Numbered from the stretch's first letter, positions 26,912 through 35,592 are shown. The stretch is 64,000 nt of DNA from Actinomadura sp. NAK00032 (GCF_013364275.1 NZ_CP054932.1:3286001-3350000); one strand, 5' to 3'. Notes: generated from the sequence alone by a model not told the origin. Program-made: numbers and translations.

Positions 26912-26957
26912 TTGACAGGTGAGTGAACGCTCACCAGGATAGGGGTTAGTAAATACT
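26912..26957. promoter_or_regulatory. divergent promoter with TetR operator
   Basis: A consensus -35, TTGACA (26912-26917), points toward the SDR gene. Its spacer holds a 16-bp dyad GTGAG-TGAACG-CTCAC (26919-26934), a good TetR operator because occupancy would block polymerase. A second dyad AGTA-AA-TACT (26948-26957) is followed by CACTCACC. The -10 for the SDR gene is not clear. Confidence 0.6.
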
Positions 26958-26977
26958 CACTCACCTCAGGGGGCACG

Positions 26978-27619
26978 ATGCGGATCACGATCTTCGGGGC
27001 GACCGGCGGCACCGGCGCGCTCACCGTCCGGCGGGCGCTGGACGCCGGCCACCACGTCACCGCCGTCGTCCGCGACCCGGCGCGGCTGCCGTCCGAGCTG
27101 CGCTCCTGCACCGAGGTCGTCCAGGCCGACGTCATGGACCCGGCCGCGATCGAGGAGGCGGTCAAGGGCCGCGACGCCGTGCTGTCCGCGCTCGGCTCCC
27201 GCGAGGGCCGCGCCCCGACCAGCGTCTGCGCGGACGGCACCCGCAGCATCACCGCCGCCATGGACGCCGCGGGCGCCGACCGGTTCCTGCTGGTCAGCGC
27301 GTCCGGGCTGCACGCCGGGCCGGGCGATGACCCGGTCACCCGGTTCGTCGTCAAGCCGCTGCTCCTCCAGCCGCTCCTCAAGCACGCGTTCGCCGACATG
27401 CGCGCCGCCGAGGACGCGGTCCGCGGCTCCGGCCTGCGCTGGACGATCGTCCGCCCGCCGCGCCTGACCAACGGCCCCGGCAACGGCCGCTACCGCAAGG
27501 CGGTCGACCGCAACGTGCTCGGCGGCGCCACCATCGCCCGCGCCGACCTGGCCGTCGCCCTCCTCGACCAGATCGCCGACGACTCCTCCGTCGGCCACGT
27601 CGTCAGCGTCGCGGGCTGA
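26978..27619 (+). CDS. NAD(P)-binding SDR-like protein (atypical SDR, NmrA/SDR_a5 type)
   Basis: This 213-residue protein has an N-terminal 'ITIFGATGGTGALTVRRALDAGHHVTAVVRDP' dinucleotide-binding loop (GATGGTG), then 'VLSALGSREG' and 'DRFLLVSASGL'. It lacks the classical YxxxK dyad, which is usual for this NAD(P)H-binding subfamily. Such proteins are oxidoreductases, epimerase-like, or redox sensors. AGGGGG precedes the start. It is the likely target of the divergent TetR regulator. Confidence 0.85.
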   Translation: MRITIFGATGGTGALTVRRALDAGHHVTAVVRDPARLPSELRSCTEVVQADVMDPAAIEEAVKGRDAVLSALGSREGRAPTSVCADGTRSITAAMDAAGADRFLLVSASGLHAGPGDDPVTRFVVKPLLLQPLLKHAFADMRAAEDAVRGSGLRWTIVRPPRLTNGPGNGRYRKAVDRNVLGGATIARADLAVALLDQIADDSSVGHVVSVAG

Positions 27620-27625
27620 GGGACG

Positions 27626-27655
27626 TGACACCTGTCATGCCGATCGCCTGACAGG
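27626..27655 (+). promoter_or_regulatory. TGACA dyad cluster upstream of the ABC transporter operon
   Basis: TGACA-CC-TGTCA (27626-27637) overlaps a second dyad, CCTGTCA (27631-27637) with TGACAGG (27649-27655). A further TGACA lies about 16 bp downstream. The arrangement suggests a regulator site, for example for the response regulator encoded in the same gene group. Confidence 0.4.
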
Positions 27656-27719
27656 CGCCGCCGGAACCGGTGACACCGGCTCCTACCGGCCGCCGCGCGC
27701 GGCCGCGAGGCTGGGACGC

Positions 27720-28646
27720 ATGGACGAACCAGCCATCACCGTCACCGGCCTCCGCCAGCGGTACGGGGACTTCGAGGCCGTCGCCGGCATCTCGTTCGAC
27801 GTGGGGGAGGGCGAGCTGTTCGCCCTCCTCGGCACCAACGGCGCCGGCAAGACGACCACGCTCGAGACCCTGGAGGGGCACCGGCCCGCCCACGCGGGCA
27901 CGGTCCGGGTGCTCGGGCACGACCCGTACCGGGAGCGCCGCGCCGTCCGCCCGCGCATCGGCATCATGCTCCAGGACGGCGGCTTCTTCGCCGACCTCAC
28001 CGTCGCCGAGACCATCGAGCACTGGCGCGGCTTCACCCCGGCCGCGCGGCCCAAGGACGAGGCCATCGCCATCTCCGGGCTCGCCGGCAAGGCCGGCGTG
28101 CGGGTGCGGCAGCTGTCCGGCGGCCAGAAGCGCCGCCTCGACCTCGCCCTCGCGCTGCTCGGCCGCCCCCAGGTCATCTTCCTGGACGAGCCCACCACCG
28201 GCATGGACCCCGAGGCCAGGCAGGCCACCTGGGCGACCGTCCGCGGCCTGGTGGCGGACGGCACGACCGTCCTGCTCACCACCCACTACCTCGAAGAGGC
28301 CGAGCACCTCGCCGACCGGCTCGCGATCATGCACGGGGGCCGGATCGAGACGTCCGGGACGGTCGGCGAGGTCGTCGCCGGGCACGGAGACCGCATCCGC
28401 TTCCGCGTCCCCGACAGCCTCCAGGTCGCCGAGCTGCCCGACCTGCGCGGCGCCCGCGCCGCCGTCTCCGTGGACGGCGGCCGCACCGTCGCCTCCTACA
28501 CCGTCACCGGCACCGGCCTCCAGGCGGGCCTGTACGACCTGCTGCGCTGGGCCGACGACCAGCGCGTCCGGCTCGACGGCCTGGAGGCGCGCAGCGCGTC
28601 CCTCGAGGACGTCTTCCTCCGCACCGCCGAAGGAGCGGCCCGATGA
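27720..28646 (+). CDS. ABC transporter ATP-binding protein (ABC-2 drug exporter type)
   Basis: This 308-residue ATPase has Walker A 'LLGTNGAGKTTTLETLEG', signature 'RQLSGGQKRRLDLALALLG', Walker B 'VIFLDEPTTGMDPEARQ' and switch His in 'VLLTTHYLEEAEHL'. The C-terminal extension is typical of DrrA/CcmA-like exporters. It is coupled by a 4-nt overlap to its permease. A GAGGCT box lies 7 nt before the ATG, so the mRNA may be leaderless. Confidence 0.93.
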   Translation: MDEPAITVTGLRQRYGDFEAVAGISFDVGEGELFALLGTNGAGKTTTLETLEGHRPAHAGTVRVLGHDPYRERRAVRPRIGIMLQDGGFFADLTVAETIEHWRGFTPAARPKDEAIAISGLAGKAGVRVRQLSGGQKRRLDLALALLGRPQVIFLDEPTTGMDPEARQATWATVRGLVADGTTVLLTTHYLEEAEHLADRLAIMHGGRIETSGTVGEVVAGHGDRIRFRVPDSLQVAELPDLRGARAAVSVDGGRTVASYTVTGTGLQAGLYDLLRWADDQRVRLDGLEARSASLEDVFLRTAEGAAR

Positions 28647-29440
28647 CCCTCTCCGCGATGCTGCGCGTCGCCCGCCTCGACGCCACCCTGCTCTGGCGCA
28701 ACCGGACGGCGATGTTCACCGTGTTCGGCCTGCCGGTCCTGTTCGCCGCGATGCTCGTCCCGATGAAGGGCCAGGAGATCGGCGGCGTGGACGGCGCGCT
28801 CCTCCAGGGCACCGGGCACCTCGGGTTCTTCCTCGTCTTCGCCGTGTTCATGAACCTCGTCAACGTCTTCACCGCCCGCCGCGAGGACCGCACGCTCAAG
28901 CGGCTGCGCGGCACCGCGCTCTCGGACGCCGAGATCACCGGCGGCAGCGTGCTGACCGCGACCGCCATGTACGCCGCGCAGGCCCTCGCGCTGCTGATCG
29001 CGCTGGCCGCCGCGTTCGGCGGCCGGTTCCCCGCCGACCCGGTGCTGCTGCTCGCCGGGCTCGCCGGTGGCGCCGCCGTGTTCGCGCTGCTGGCCTTCGC
29101 CGTCTCCGGGCTCACCCCGAACGCGGAGCTGGCCCAGCTCACCGTGCTGCCGATCATGTTCGGCTGCATGCTCGGCGGCGGGGTGATGTTCCCGATGGAG
29201 GAACTGCCCGGCTGGCTCCAGCAGGTGTGCCGGGCCGTCCCGCTCAGCCCGGTCGTGGAGATCGTCCGGACCGGCTACTTCGGGCAGGACTTCGTCCACC
29301 ACGGCGCCCCGCACCCGTCCGTCGGCATCGCCGAGGGCTGGGCCGCCAGCGTGCGGCCGTTCCTCTACCTGGCAGTCTGGGGCGCGCTCGGCCGCGCCAT
29401 GGCCGCCCGCTGGTTCCGGTGGGAGCCGCGGCACGCCTGA
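28643..29440 (+). CDS. ABC-2 type transporter permease
   Basis: This 265-residue membrane protein has about six transmembrane helices. It begins 'LDATLLWRNRTAMFTVFGLPVLFAAML' and has the ABC-2 block 'LAQLTVLPIMFGCMLGGGVMFPMEELPGWLQQVCRAVPLSPVVE'. It partners with the upstream ATPase, probably in export of a drug-like or lipid substrate. The two-component system follows 38 nt later. Confidence 0.92.
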   Translation: MTLSAMLRVARLDATLLWRNRTAMFTVFGLPVLFAAMLVPMKGQEIGGVDGALLQGTGHLGFFLVFAVFMNLVNVFTARREDRTLKRLRGTALSDAEITGGSVLTATAMYAAQALALLIALAAAFGGRFPADPVLLLAGLAGGAAVFALLAFAVSGLTPNAELAQLTVLPIMFGCMLGGGVMFPMEELPGWLQQVCRAVPLSPVVEIVRTGYFGQDFVHHGAPHPSVGIAEGWAASVRPFLYLAVWGALGRAMAARWFRWEPRHA

Positions 29441-29450
29441 CCACCGGTAC

Positions 29451-29456
29451 TACCCT
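29451..29456 (+). promoter_or_regulatory. -10 box before the two-component system
   Basis: TACCCT matches TANNNT and lies 22 nt before the ATG at 29479, with the Shine-Dalgarno GAGGAGG between. This would allow the kinase and regulator to be transcribed separately from the ABC genes. Confidence 0.4.
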
Positions 29457-29478
29457 GCGTTGAGAGGAGGAACCGCAC

Positions 29479-30726
29479 ATGACGGTCGCCACCGCGGCGG
29501 ACATCGAAGAACAGGACACCCGCAGGCTGGAGCGGTACCGGCGGGTCACCTACCGCTCGTTCATGTTCGCCGCCGTGGGCTTCGTCGGGCCCAGCCTGAT
29601 CGCGCTCGCCAACGCCTACGGCGACGACATCGGCGCCGGCGTCGCGCTCGCGGTGCTGGCGGGCCTCGGCCTGCTCACCTGGTTCTACGCGCGGCTCGTC
29701 CGGACGGGCCTGGAGGGCGGGGCGCGCCGCCGCGACATCGCGGCCAGCGGCGCCGTCGCGGGCGCGGTCAGCCTGATGCTGCTCGTCGATCCGCTGTTCA
29801 GCGTGGTGCCCGTCTTCTGGCTGTCCGCCGTGGTGCTGACGCCGATGAGCCGCGGCCGGATCGCCGCCCTGTGCCTCGGCACCGGAGGCGTCTGCGCGGT
29901 GATCGCGACGGTCGGCGCGGGCCGGATCGCCCCGGACGGGAACCTGCCCTGGTACGGCGTCTTCCCGATGGTGTTCGCCATCTACTCCGCCGTCTGCGGC
30001 GTGGTCGCGTTCGTCAACCTCTACCAGCGCCGCATGTGGGACATGCACCGCGAGACCCACGCGGCCCGCGACGCCCTCGCCCGGCTCGCCGTCACCGAGG
30101 AGCGGCTCCGCTTCTCCCGCGACCTGCACGACCTGCTCGGCCACAGCCTGTCGCTCATCGCGGTGAAGAGCGAGCTGGCGATGCGGATGGCCGGCACCGA
30201 CCCCGAGCGGGCGGGCGCCGAGATGGCCGACGTCCGGCACGCCGCCCGGGAGGCGCTGCGCGAGGTGCGGGCCGCCGTCAGCGGGTACCGCGCGGTCGAG
30301 CTGGAGGCCGAGCTGGCCGGGGTGCGGGCGGTGCTGGAGGCCGCCGGGGTCCGCTGCGAGGCGGGCGCCCCGCCGGACGGGCTGCCGCCCGAGGTCCGCT
30401 CCGTGCTCGCCTGGGTGATCCGCGAGGGCGCCACCAACGTGATCAAGCACAGCGAGGCGCGCCGCTGCACGATCTCGATCACGTCCTACGGCGGGTCCGT
30501 GGTGCTGGAGATGCTGAACGACGGCGCCCGCGCGGCCGACGGGCCGGGCGGCTCGGGGCTGACCGGGCTCGCCGAGCGCGCCGCCGTGCTCGGCGGCGAG
30601 GTCGCCTACGGGCGGCGCGGCCGCGACGGGTTCCTGCTGCGCGCCGCCGTCCCGCTGCCCGCGCCCGCAGACGAGCCCGGCGACGGCCCCGTGCCCGCCG
30701 CGGCGCCCGCCGGGAGGGAGGTGTGA
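29479..30726 (+). CDS. NarL-type sensor histidine kinase (DesK/LiaS-like)
   Basis: This 415-residue membrane kinase has about four or five N-terminal membrane segments (residues about 25-190) and then a HisKA_3 dimerisation box 'RFSRDLHDLLGHSLSLIAVKSELA' with the phosphorylated His at about residue 217. The degenerate ATPase domain follows ('VIREGATNVIKHSEARRCTISI', 'GSGLTGLAERAAVLGGEV'). The short sensor loops suggest it senses membrane state or transported compounds. It overlaps the response-regulator start (GTGA). Confidence 0.92.
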   Translation: MTVATAADIEEQDTRRLERYRRVTYRSFMFAAVGFVGPSLIALANAYGDDIGAGVALAVLAGLGLLTWFYARLVRTGLEGGARRRDIAASGAVAGAVSLMLLVDPLFSVVPVFWLSAVVLTPMSRGRIAALCLGTGGVCAVIATVGAGRIAPDGNLPWYGVFPMVFAIYSAVCGVVAFVNLYQRRMWDMHRETHAARDALARLAVTEERLRFSRDLHDLLGHSLSLIAVKSELAMRMAGTDPERAGAEMADVRHAAREALREVRAAVSGYRAVELEAELAGVRAVLEAAGVRCEAGAPPDGLPPEVRSVLAWVIREGATNVIKHSEARRCTISITSYGGSVVLEMLNDGARAADGPGGSGLTGLAERAAVLGGEVAYGRRGRDGFLLRAAVPLPAPADEPGDGPVPAAAPAGREV

Positions 30727-31328
30727 TCCGCGTCCTGCTCGCCGACGACGAGCACCTCATCCGCGGCGCCGTCGCCGCGCTGCTCGGCCTGGAGGCCGAC
30801 CTGGAGGTCGTCGCCGAGGTCGGGCGCGGCGACGAGGTCGCCGCCGCCGTCGCCGTCCACGACCCGGACGTCGCCGTCCTCGACATCGAGATGCCGGGTG
30901 CGGACGGCCTGTCCGTCGCCGAGGACCTGCACGCCGCCGGCGCCCGCTGCGCGGTGTGCATCCTGACGAGCTTCGGCCGCCCCGGCTACCTGCGACGCGC
31001 CATGGCCGCCGGGGTCCGCGGCTTCGTCGCCAAGGACGCCCCCACGCAGGAGCTCGCCGCCGCCATCCGCAAGGTCCACGGCGGCGGCCGCTACCTGGAC
31101 GCCGAGCTCGCCGCCGGCGCCATGGCCGCCGGCGACAACCCGCTCACCGAGCGCGAGCGCGAGGTGCTGCGCCTCACCGGCACCGGCGCCGGGACCGCCC
31201 GCATCGCCGCCGTCCTGCACCTGTCCGAGGGCACCGTCCGCAACTACCTCTCCACCGCCATGAGCAAGCTCGACGAGTCCAACCGCCTCGCCGCCGTCCG
31301 CACCGCCGAGCGGATGGGCTGGATCTGA
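30723..31328 (+). CDS. NarL/FixJ-family response regulator
   Basis: This 201-residue protein has a receiver domain ('IRVLLADDEHLIRGAVAALL', phosphoacceptor Asp about residue 54 in 'VAVLDIEMPGADG', then 'FVAKDAPTQELAAAIRKV') and a LuxR helix-turn-helix ('LTEREREVLRLTGTGAGTARIAAVLHLSEGTVRNYLSTAMSKL'). It is paired with the upstream kinase and probably regulates the ABC exporter genes. Confidence 0.94.
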   Translation: MIRVLLADDEHLIRGAVAALLGLEADLEVVAEVGRGDEVAAAVAVHDPDVAVLDIEMPGADGLSVAEDLHAAGARCAVCILTSFGRPGYLRRAMAAGVRGFVAKDAPTQELAAAIRKVHGGGRYLDAELAAGAMAAGDNPLTEREREVLRLTGTGAGTARIAAVLHLSEGTVRNYLSTAMSKLDESNRLAAVRTAERMGWI

Positions 31329-31334
31329 CGCCGT

Positions 31335-31340
31335 TACCCT
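31335..31340 (+). promoter_or_regulatory. -10 box for leaderless aminotransferase mRNA
   Basis: TACCCT ends 6 nt before the GTG at 31347. There is no Shine-Dalgarno. The promoter sits within the 18-nt gap after the response regulator. Confidence 0.5.
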
Positions 31341-31346
31341 GGTCGC

Positions 31347-32510
31347 GTGGGTGAGCCTCTCGTAGCGCGCATGCAGGGATTCGGCGAGACGATCTTCGCC
31401 GAGATGTCGGCCCTCGCCGTCCGGACCGGGGCGATCAACCTCGGCCAGGGCTTTCCGGACGAGGACGGCCCCGCCGGCGTCCTCGACGCGGCGGTGGAGG
31501 CGATCCGCTCGGGCGGGAACCAGTACCCGCCGGGGCCGGGCGTGGCCGAGCTGCGGGAGGCGGTGGCGGCGCAGCGGCTCGGCCGGTACGGGCTGGAGTA
31601 CGACCCGGCGACCGAGGTGTACGTGACCGTGGGCGCCACCGAGGGCATCGCCGCGTCCGTCCTCGCGCTCACCGGGCCCGGCGACGAGGTCATCGTCTTC
31701 GAGCCGTACTACGACTCCTACGCGGCCGTCGTCGCGCTCGCCGGAGCGGTGCGCAGGCCGGTCACGCTGCGGCCGGTCGAGGGCCGGTTCACCTTCGACC
31801 CCGACGAGCTGCGCGCGGCCGTCGGCCCCCGCACGCGCGCGATCCTGGTGAACTCGCCGCACAACCCGGCGGGCACCGTCTTCACGCGGGACGAGCTGGA
31901 GGCCATCGCGGGCGTGTGCCGCGAGCACGACCTGGTCGCGATCACCGACGAGGTGTACGAGTACCTCACCTTCGACGACGCCGAGCACATCCCCCTCGCC
32001 TCCCTCGACGGGATGCGGGAGCGGACGGTGTCGGTGTCGTCCGCCGGCAAGTCGTTCTCCGTCACCGGCTGGAAGACCGGCTGGGTGACCGCGCCGGCGC
32101 ACTACGTCCGGGCCGTCCAGACGGTGAAGCAGTTCCTCACCTACGCGGTCAGCGCCCCCTACCAGCGGGCCGCCGCGTACGCGCTGCGCAACGAGATCCC
32201 GTGGGTGGAGGAGCTGCGCAAGTCGCTCCAGGCCAAGCGCGACCGGCTCATCACCGGCCTGGAGGCCGCCGGGTTCACCGCCTACCGGCCGCAGGGCACC
32301 TACTTCGTGCAGGCCGACATCCGGCCGCTCGGGTTCACCGACGGCATGGAGCTGGCCCGCGCCCTGCCGGAGCGGGCGGGCGTCGTCGCGATCCCGACCC
32401 AGGTGTTCTACGACCACGCCGAGGCCGGGGCCCACTTCGTCCGGTTCGCGTTCTGCAAGAAGGACGAGGTCATCGACGAGGCCGTGGAGCGCCTCGCCCG
32501 GCTCCGCTGA
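31347..32510 (+). CDS. class I/II PLP-dependent aminotransferase (DapC/kynurenine aminotransferase-like)
   Basis: This 387-residue fold-type I aminotransferase has 'EMSALAVRTGAINLGQGFPDEDGP', 'NSPHNPAGTVFTRDELEAIA', and the PLP-lysine segment 'VSSAGKSFSVTGWKTGW' followed by a C-terminal substrate Arg region ('HFVRFAFCKKDEVI'). Actinobacterial homologues are annotated as succinyldiaminopimelate aminotransferase (DapC) or methionine/kynurenine aminotransferase; sequence alone does not decide. It is transcribed from its own promoter. Confidence 0.88.
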   Translation: MGEPLVARMQGFGETIFAEMSALAVRTGAINLGQGFPDEDGPAGVLDAAVEAIRSGGNQYPPGPGVAELREAVAAQRLGRYGLEYDPATEVYVTVGATEGIAASVLALTGPGDEVIVFEPYYDSYAAVVALAGAVRRPVTLRPVEGRFTFDPDELRAAVGPRTRAILVNSPHNPAGTVFTRDELEAIAGVCREHDLVAITDEVYEYLTFDDAEHIPLASLDGMRERTVSVSSAGKSFSVTGWKTGWVTAPAHYVRAVQTVKQFLTYAVSAPYQRAAAYALRNEIPWVEELRKSLQAKRDRLITGLEAAGFTAYRPQGTYFVQADIRPLGFTDGMELARALPERAGVVAIPTQVFYDHAEAGAHFVRFAFCKKDEVIDEAVERLARLR

Positions 32511-32590
32511 GAAAAACCCGCGCCGCGCCTGTAAGCGGGGGCGCCCGCCCGGGATTACGTCACGACAACCGACCCCGACGGGAGGTACTC

Positions 32591-33145
32591 GTGGATGATC
32601 CCGAATCACGGTTCACCCGCCTGTACGACGAGAACCACCGGCGCGTCCTCGCCTACGCCCTCACCCACGCCGAGCCGCACACCGCCGAGGACATCGCCGG
32701 CGAGACGTTCCTGATCGCCTGGCGGCGGCTGGACGCCGTCGCCGACCCGCCGCTGCCGTGGCTGCTCGGCGTCGCCCGCAACCTGCTGCGCAAGCAGCGC
32801 GACCGGCGCCGCCGCGGCCACGCCCTCGCCGACCGGATCCGGGCGCTGAGCACGCCCGCCGACCTCGCGGCCTGGGACGTCGCCGAGCACGTGGTGGAGC
32901 GCGAGACCGCGCTCGCGGCCGTCGCCGCGCTGCCCGAGCGCGACCTGGAGGTGCTCGCGCTCGTCAACTGGCACGGCCTGGAGCCCCGGCAGGCGGCGAA
33001 GGTCATGGGCTGCTCGGCGCCCGCGCTCGCCGTCCGGCTGCACCGCGCCCGCAAGCGCCTCGGCCGCGCCCTGGACGCCGCCGGCGCCGCCGCCCCGGCC
33101 CGCCCCCGCCCCGCCGCACCGGTCGCCGGGGAGGCGGCCCGATGA
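32591..33145 (+). CDS. ECF-type RNA polymerase sigma factor
   Basis: This 184-residue sigma-70 family protein has region 2 ('RFTRLYDENHRRVLAYALTHAEPHTAEDIAGETFLIAWRRLD', then 'PWLLGVARNLLRKQRDR') and region 4 ('LPERDLEVLALVNWHGLEPRQAAKVMGCSAPALAVRLHRARKRL'). GTG 32591 follows GGAGG at 5 nt. The stop overlaps the start of the membrane partner gene, a typical sigma/anti-sigma arrangement. Confidence 0.9.
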   Translation: MDDPESRFTRLYDENHRRVLAYALTHAEPHTAEDIAGETFLIAWRRLDAVADPPLPWLLGVARNLLRKQRDRRRRGHALADRIRALSTPADLAAWDVAEHVVERETALAAVAALPERDLEVLALVNWHGLEPRQAAKVMGCSAPALAVRLHRARKRLGRALDAAGAAAPARPRPAAPVAGEAAR

Positions 33146-34236
33146 CCACTGGAGAGAAGATGCCCGACACCGCGTTCCGCGCGCTCAAGCCCGCCGCGCT
33201 CGACGAGCTGGCCGAGGACGGCCACGCGCGCCGCCGCGACACCGACCTGGCCCGCGCCATGAGCGCCGCCGCCGCGCCGCGCCCGCGCCCCCGCGTCCGC
33301 CGGCCCGTGCTGCTGGCCGCCGGAGTCGCGGCCGCCGCCTGCGCCGCCGCCGGGGCCGTCGTCGTCACCGGCGGCGGCGACGCCCCGGCGCGGCCGCCGT
33401 CGGCGGAGCAGGGGCCCGCCGACGCGCGCACCTTCCTGCTCGCCAGCGCGACGACCGCCGCGAAGGCCCCGGCCGCGACCGGCCGCTACTGGTACAACCG
33501 GCAGCTGACGACGAGCGAGGTCGGCGGGTACCGCACGGTGGTCGTCGGCAAGGGGCCGGACGCCCGCAAGGTGCGCAAGAAGCTCTCCTACAAGGCTCTC
33601 ATCGAGAGCCCAGGCGAGGTCTGGCTCGCGCGCGACGGAAGCAGGGCGCGCAAGACAAGCGGCCCGGAGAAGCTCGTCTTCCCCACCGCCCGGGACAAGG
33701 CCCTGTGGCAGGAGGACGGGTCTCCCGACCTCGCCGGCTCCGGCGAGAAGCGGGTCTGGGAGGGGCCGATGCGCCTCGGCCTCGGCACCGGCGAGATGAC
33801 GTCCGAGCAGATCGCGGCCCTGCCCGAGGACCAGAAGAGGCTGTCGGCCGTGCTGCGCGGCCGCTACGCGCGAGAGTTGAAGGCCGCCGAGAACCCGTTC
33901 AAGGGCACCTTCACCGCCTACGTGTGGGGGATCGCGCACGACCTGCTCGGCGGGCCGATCACGCCGGGGACCAAGTCGGCGCTCTTCAAGGTCCTCGCCG
34001 CGCAGCCCGGAATCCAGCTGGCGGGCAAGACCACCGACCGGCGCGGCCGCGCCGGCATGGCCGTCGTCGCGAAGTCGGCCCCGGACGGCGGCGCGGGCGC
34101 GACCGAGTCCCGGCTGGTCATCTCGGCGGCCACCGCCGACCTGCTCGAATTCCGGATGACCGAGGCCGGTGAGGCGCCCATCGTGACCACCTACGAGGCG
34201 ATGGGCTGGGTCGACCGGCTCGGCGCGCGTCCCTAG
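33142..34236 (+). CDS. single-pass membrane protein, CU044_5270-like (possible sigma partner)
   Basis: This protein is about 364 residues. A cytoplasmic N-terminus of about 53 residues ('FRALKPAALDELAEDGHARRRDTDLARAM') is followed by one membrane helix ('PVLLAAGVAAAACAAAGAVVV') and a large extracytoplasmic domain with no recognised motif. Proteins of this plan are encoded directly after ECF sigma genes in Actinomadura and relatives. An anti-sigma role is inferred from coupling; there is no zinc-binding HxxxCxxC motif. Confidence 0.78.
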   Translation: MTTGEKMPDTAFRALKPAALDELAEDGHARRRDTDLARAMSAAAAPRPRPRVRRPVLLAAGVAAAACAAAGAVVVTGGGDAPARPPSAEQGPADARTFLLASATTAAKAPAATGRYWYNRQLTTSEVGGYRTVVVGKGPDARKVRKKLSYKALIESPGEVWLARDGSRARKTSGPEKLVFPTARDKALWQEDGSPDLAGSGEKRVWEGPMRLGLGTGEMTSEQIAALPEDQKRLSAVLRGRYARELKAAENPFKGTFTAYVWGIAHDLLGGPITPGTKSALFKVLAAQPGIQLAGKTTDRRGRAGMAVVAKSAPDGGAGATESRLVISAATADLLEFRMTEAGEAPIVTTYEAMGWVDRLGARP

Positions 34237-34250
34237 AAAGTGCCGAAGAA

Positions 34251-34288
34251 GCGGCGCTCGTTGGGCGGATTTCGCCCATGAGCGCCGC
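34251..34288. terminator. strong two-part hairpin after the sigma operon
   Basis: GCGGCGCT (34251-34258) pairs perfectly with AGCGCCGC (34281-34288), enclosing a second stem GGGCG/CGCCC with a 5-nt loop. No U-tract follows. Confidence 0.7.
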
Positions 34289-34314
34289 CCTTCGCGCGGG
34301 TTAGCGTCCGTCCC

Positions 34315-34395
34315 GTGGCCCGCAACGGCGGGGACCGCCCGGCGCGGGCCATGCCGGAGCGGCCGGGACGATCGTGGAGGCGGCGGCCGGGGTAG
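34315..34395 (+). CDS. candidate leaderless upstream ORF (26 codons) before the barbiturase gene
   Basis: A -10 TAGCGT (34302-34307) lies 7 nt before GTG 34315, which opens a 26-codon frame (begins VARNGGDRPARAMPERPGRS, Arg/Pro-rich) ending at TAG 34393-34395, 36 nt before the ring-opening hydrolase start. If the transcript begins at 34315 this peptide is translated first and may tune the downstream gene. It could equally be chance coding at a transcription start. Confidence 0.3.
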   Translation: MARNGGDRPARAMPERPGRSWRRRPG

Positions 34396-34431
34396 GGACC
34401 ACACCGAGCAGAGCAGCCGAGGAGCGACGAC

Positions 34432-35538
34432 GTGCCCGACCCGATTGAAGTCCGCAAGATCCCCATCGAGAGCGTGACCGACGCGTCCGGGCTGGCCCGG
34501 CTGATCGACGACGGTGTCCTGGAGGCCGACCGCGTACTCGCCGTCGTCGGCAAGACCGAGGGCAACGGCGGCGTGAACGACTACACGCGGCTGCTGGCCG
34601 ACCGGGCGTTCCGCGAGGTCCTCACCGCCAAGGGCACCCGGACGGCGGACGAGGTCGCGCGCGTCCCCCTGGTGTGGTCGGGCGGCACCGACGGCGTCCT
34701 CAGCCCGCACGCGACCGTGTTCGCCACCACCGACCCGGCGAAGGCGCCCGCCTCGGACGAGCCGCGCCTGTCGGTCGGCGTCGCGATGAGCGAGGTCGTC
34801 CTGCCCGAGGACATCGGGCGCCCCGCGATGGTCGAGACCGTCGCTGCCGGGGTCCGCGAGGCGATGAAGGCCGCCGGGATCGACGACCCCGCCGACGTCC
34901 ACTACGTGCAGACCAAGACGCCGCTGCTCACCCTCGACACCATCAACGACGCCAAGTCCCGGGGCCGCGACGTCGTCACCGAGGACACGCTGAAGTCGAT
35001 GGACATCTCCAACTCCACCACCGCGCTCGGCATCGCCGTCGCGCTCGGCGAGATCGCGATGCCGTCCGCCGGGCAGATCCATAAGGACCTGACGCTGTAC
35101 TCGTCGGTGGCGTCCTGCTCGTCCGGCGTGGAGCTCGACCGGGCGCAGATCGTCGTCGTCGGCAACGTGCGCGGCATCGGCGGCCGGTACCGGGCCGGGC
35201 ACGGTGTGATGAAGGACGCACTGGACGCCGACGGCATCTGGGACGCCATCGCCTCGACCGGCCTCGACCTGCCCGGCAGGCCCCGCGCGGCCGACCTCGG
35301 CGACCGGCTCGTCAACGTGTTCATCAAGTGCGAGGCCGACCCGAGCGGCGCGGTCCGGGGCCGCCGCAACATCATGCTGGACGACTCGGACGTGCACTGG
35401 CACCGGCAGATCAAGGCGTGCGTCGGCGGCGTCGCCGCCTCCGTCACGGGCGACCCGGCGGTCTTCGTGTCGGTCGCGGCCGTCCACCAGGGCCCCTCCG
35501 GCGGTGGCACCGTCGCCGCCATCGCCGATCTCGGCTAG
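34432..35538 (+). CDS. ring-opening amidohydrolase (barbiturase / cyanuric acid hydrolase family)
   Basis: This 368-residue member of the AtzD/barbiturase 'toblerone' family is built of three similar alpha/beta modules, each giving a Lys/Ser pair. Visible candidates are Lys41 ('[10 protein letters not shown]') with Ser83 ('VWSGGTDG'), Lys162 ('VQTKTPLL') with Ser228-231 ('[12 protein letters not shown]'), and Lys299 ('[10 protein letters not shown]') with Ser347 ('[15 protein letters not shown]'). The family opens barbituric acid (oxidative pyrimidine pathway) or cyanuric acid. GTG 34432 follows GAGGAG. Barbiturase is favoured because nucleobase catabolic genes lie upstream, but the substrate is not fixed by sequence. 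Confidence 0.88.
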   Translation: MPDPIEVRKIPIESVTDASGLARLIDDGVLEADRVLAVVGKTEGNGGVNDYTRLLADRAFREVLTAKGTRTADEVARVPLVWSGGTDGVLSPHATVFATTDPAKAPASDEPRLSVGVAMSEVVLPEDIGRPAMVETVAAGVREAMKAAGIDDPADVHYVQTKTPLLTLDTINDAKSRGRDVVTEDTLKSMDISNSTTALGIAVALGEIAMPSAGQIHKDLTLYSSVASCSSGVELDRAQIVVVGNVRGIGGRYRAGHGVMKDALDADGIWDAIASTGLDLPGRPRAADLGDRLVNVFIKCEADPSGAVRGRRNIMLDDSDVHWHRQIKACVGGVAASVTGDPAVFVSVAAVHQGPSGGGTVAAIADLG

Positions 35539-35592
35539 CGGACGGGGACGGAGAGTATCCGGGTAGTCGCCCACGGCGGTCGCCTGAGGTTA

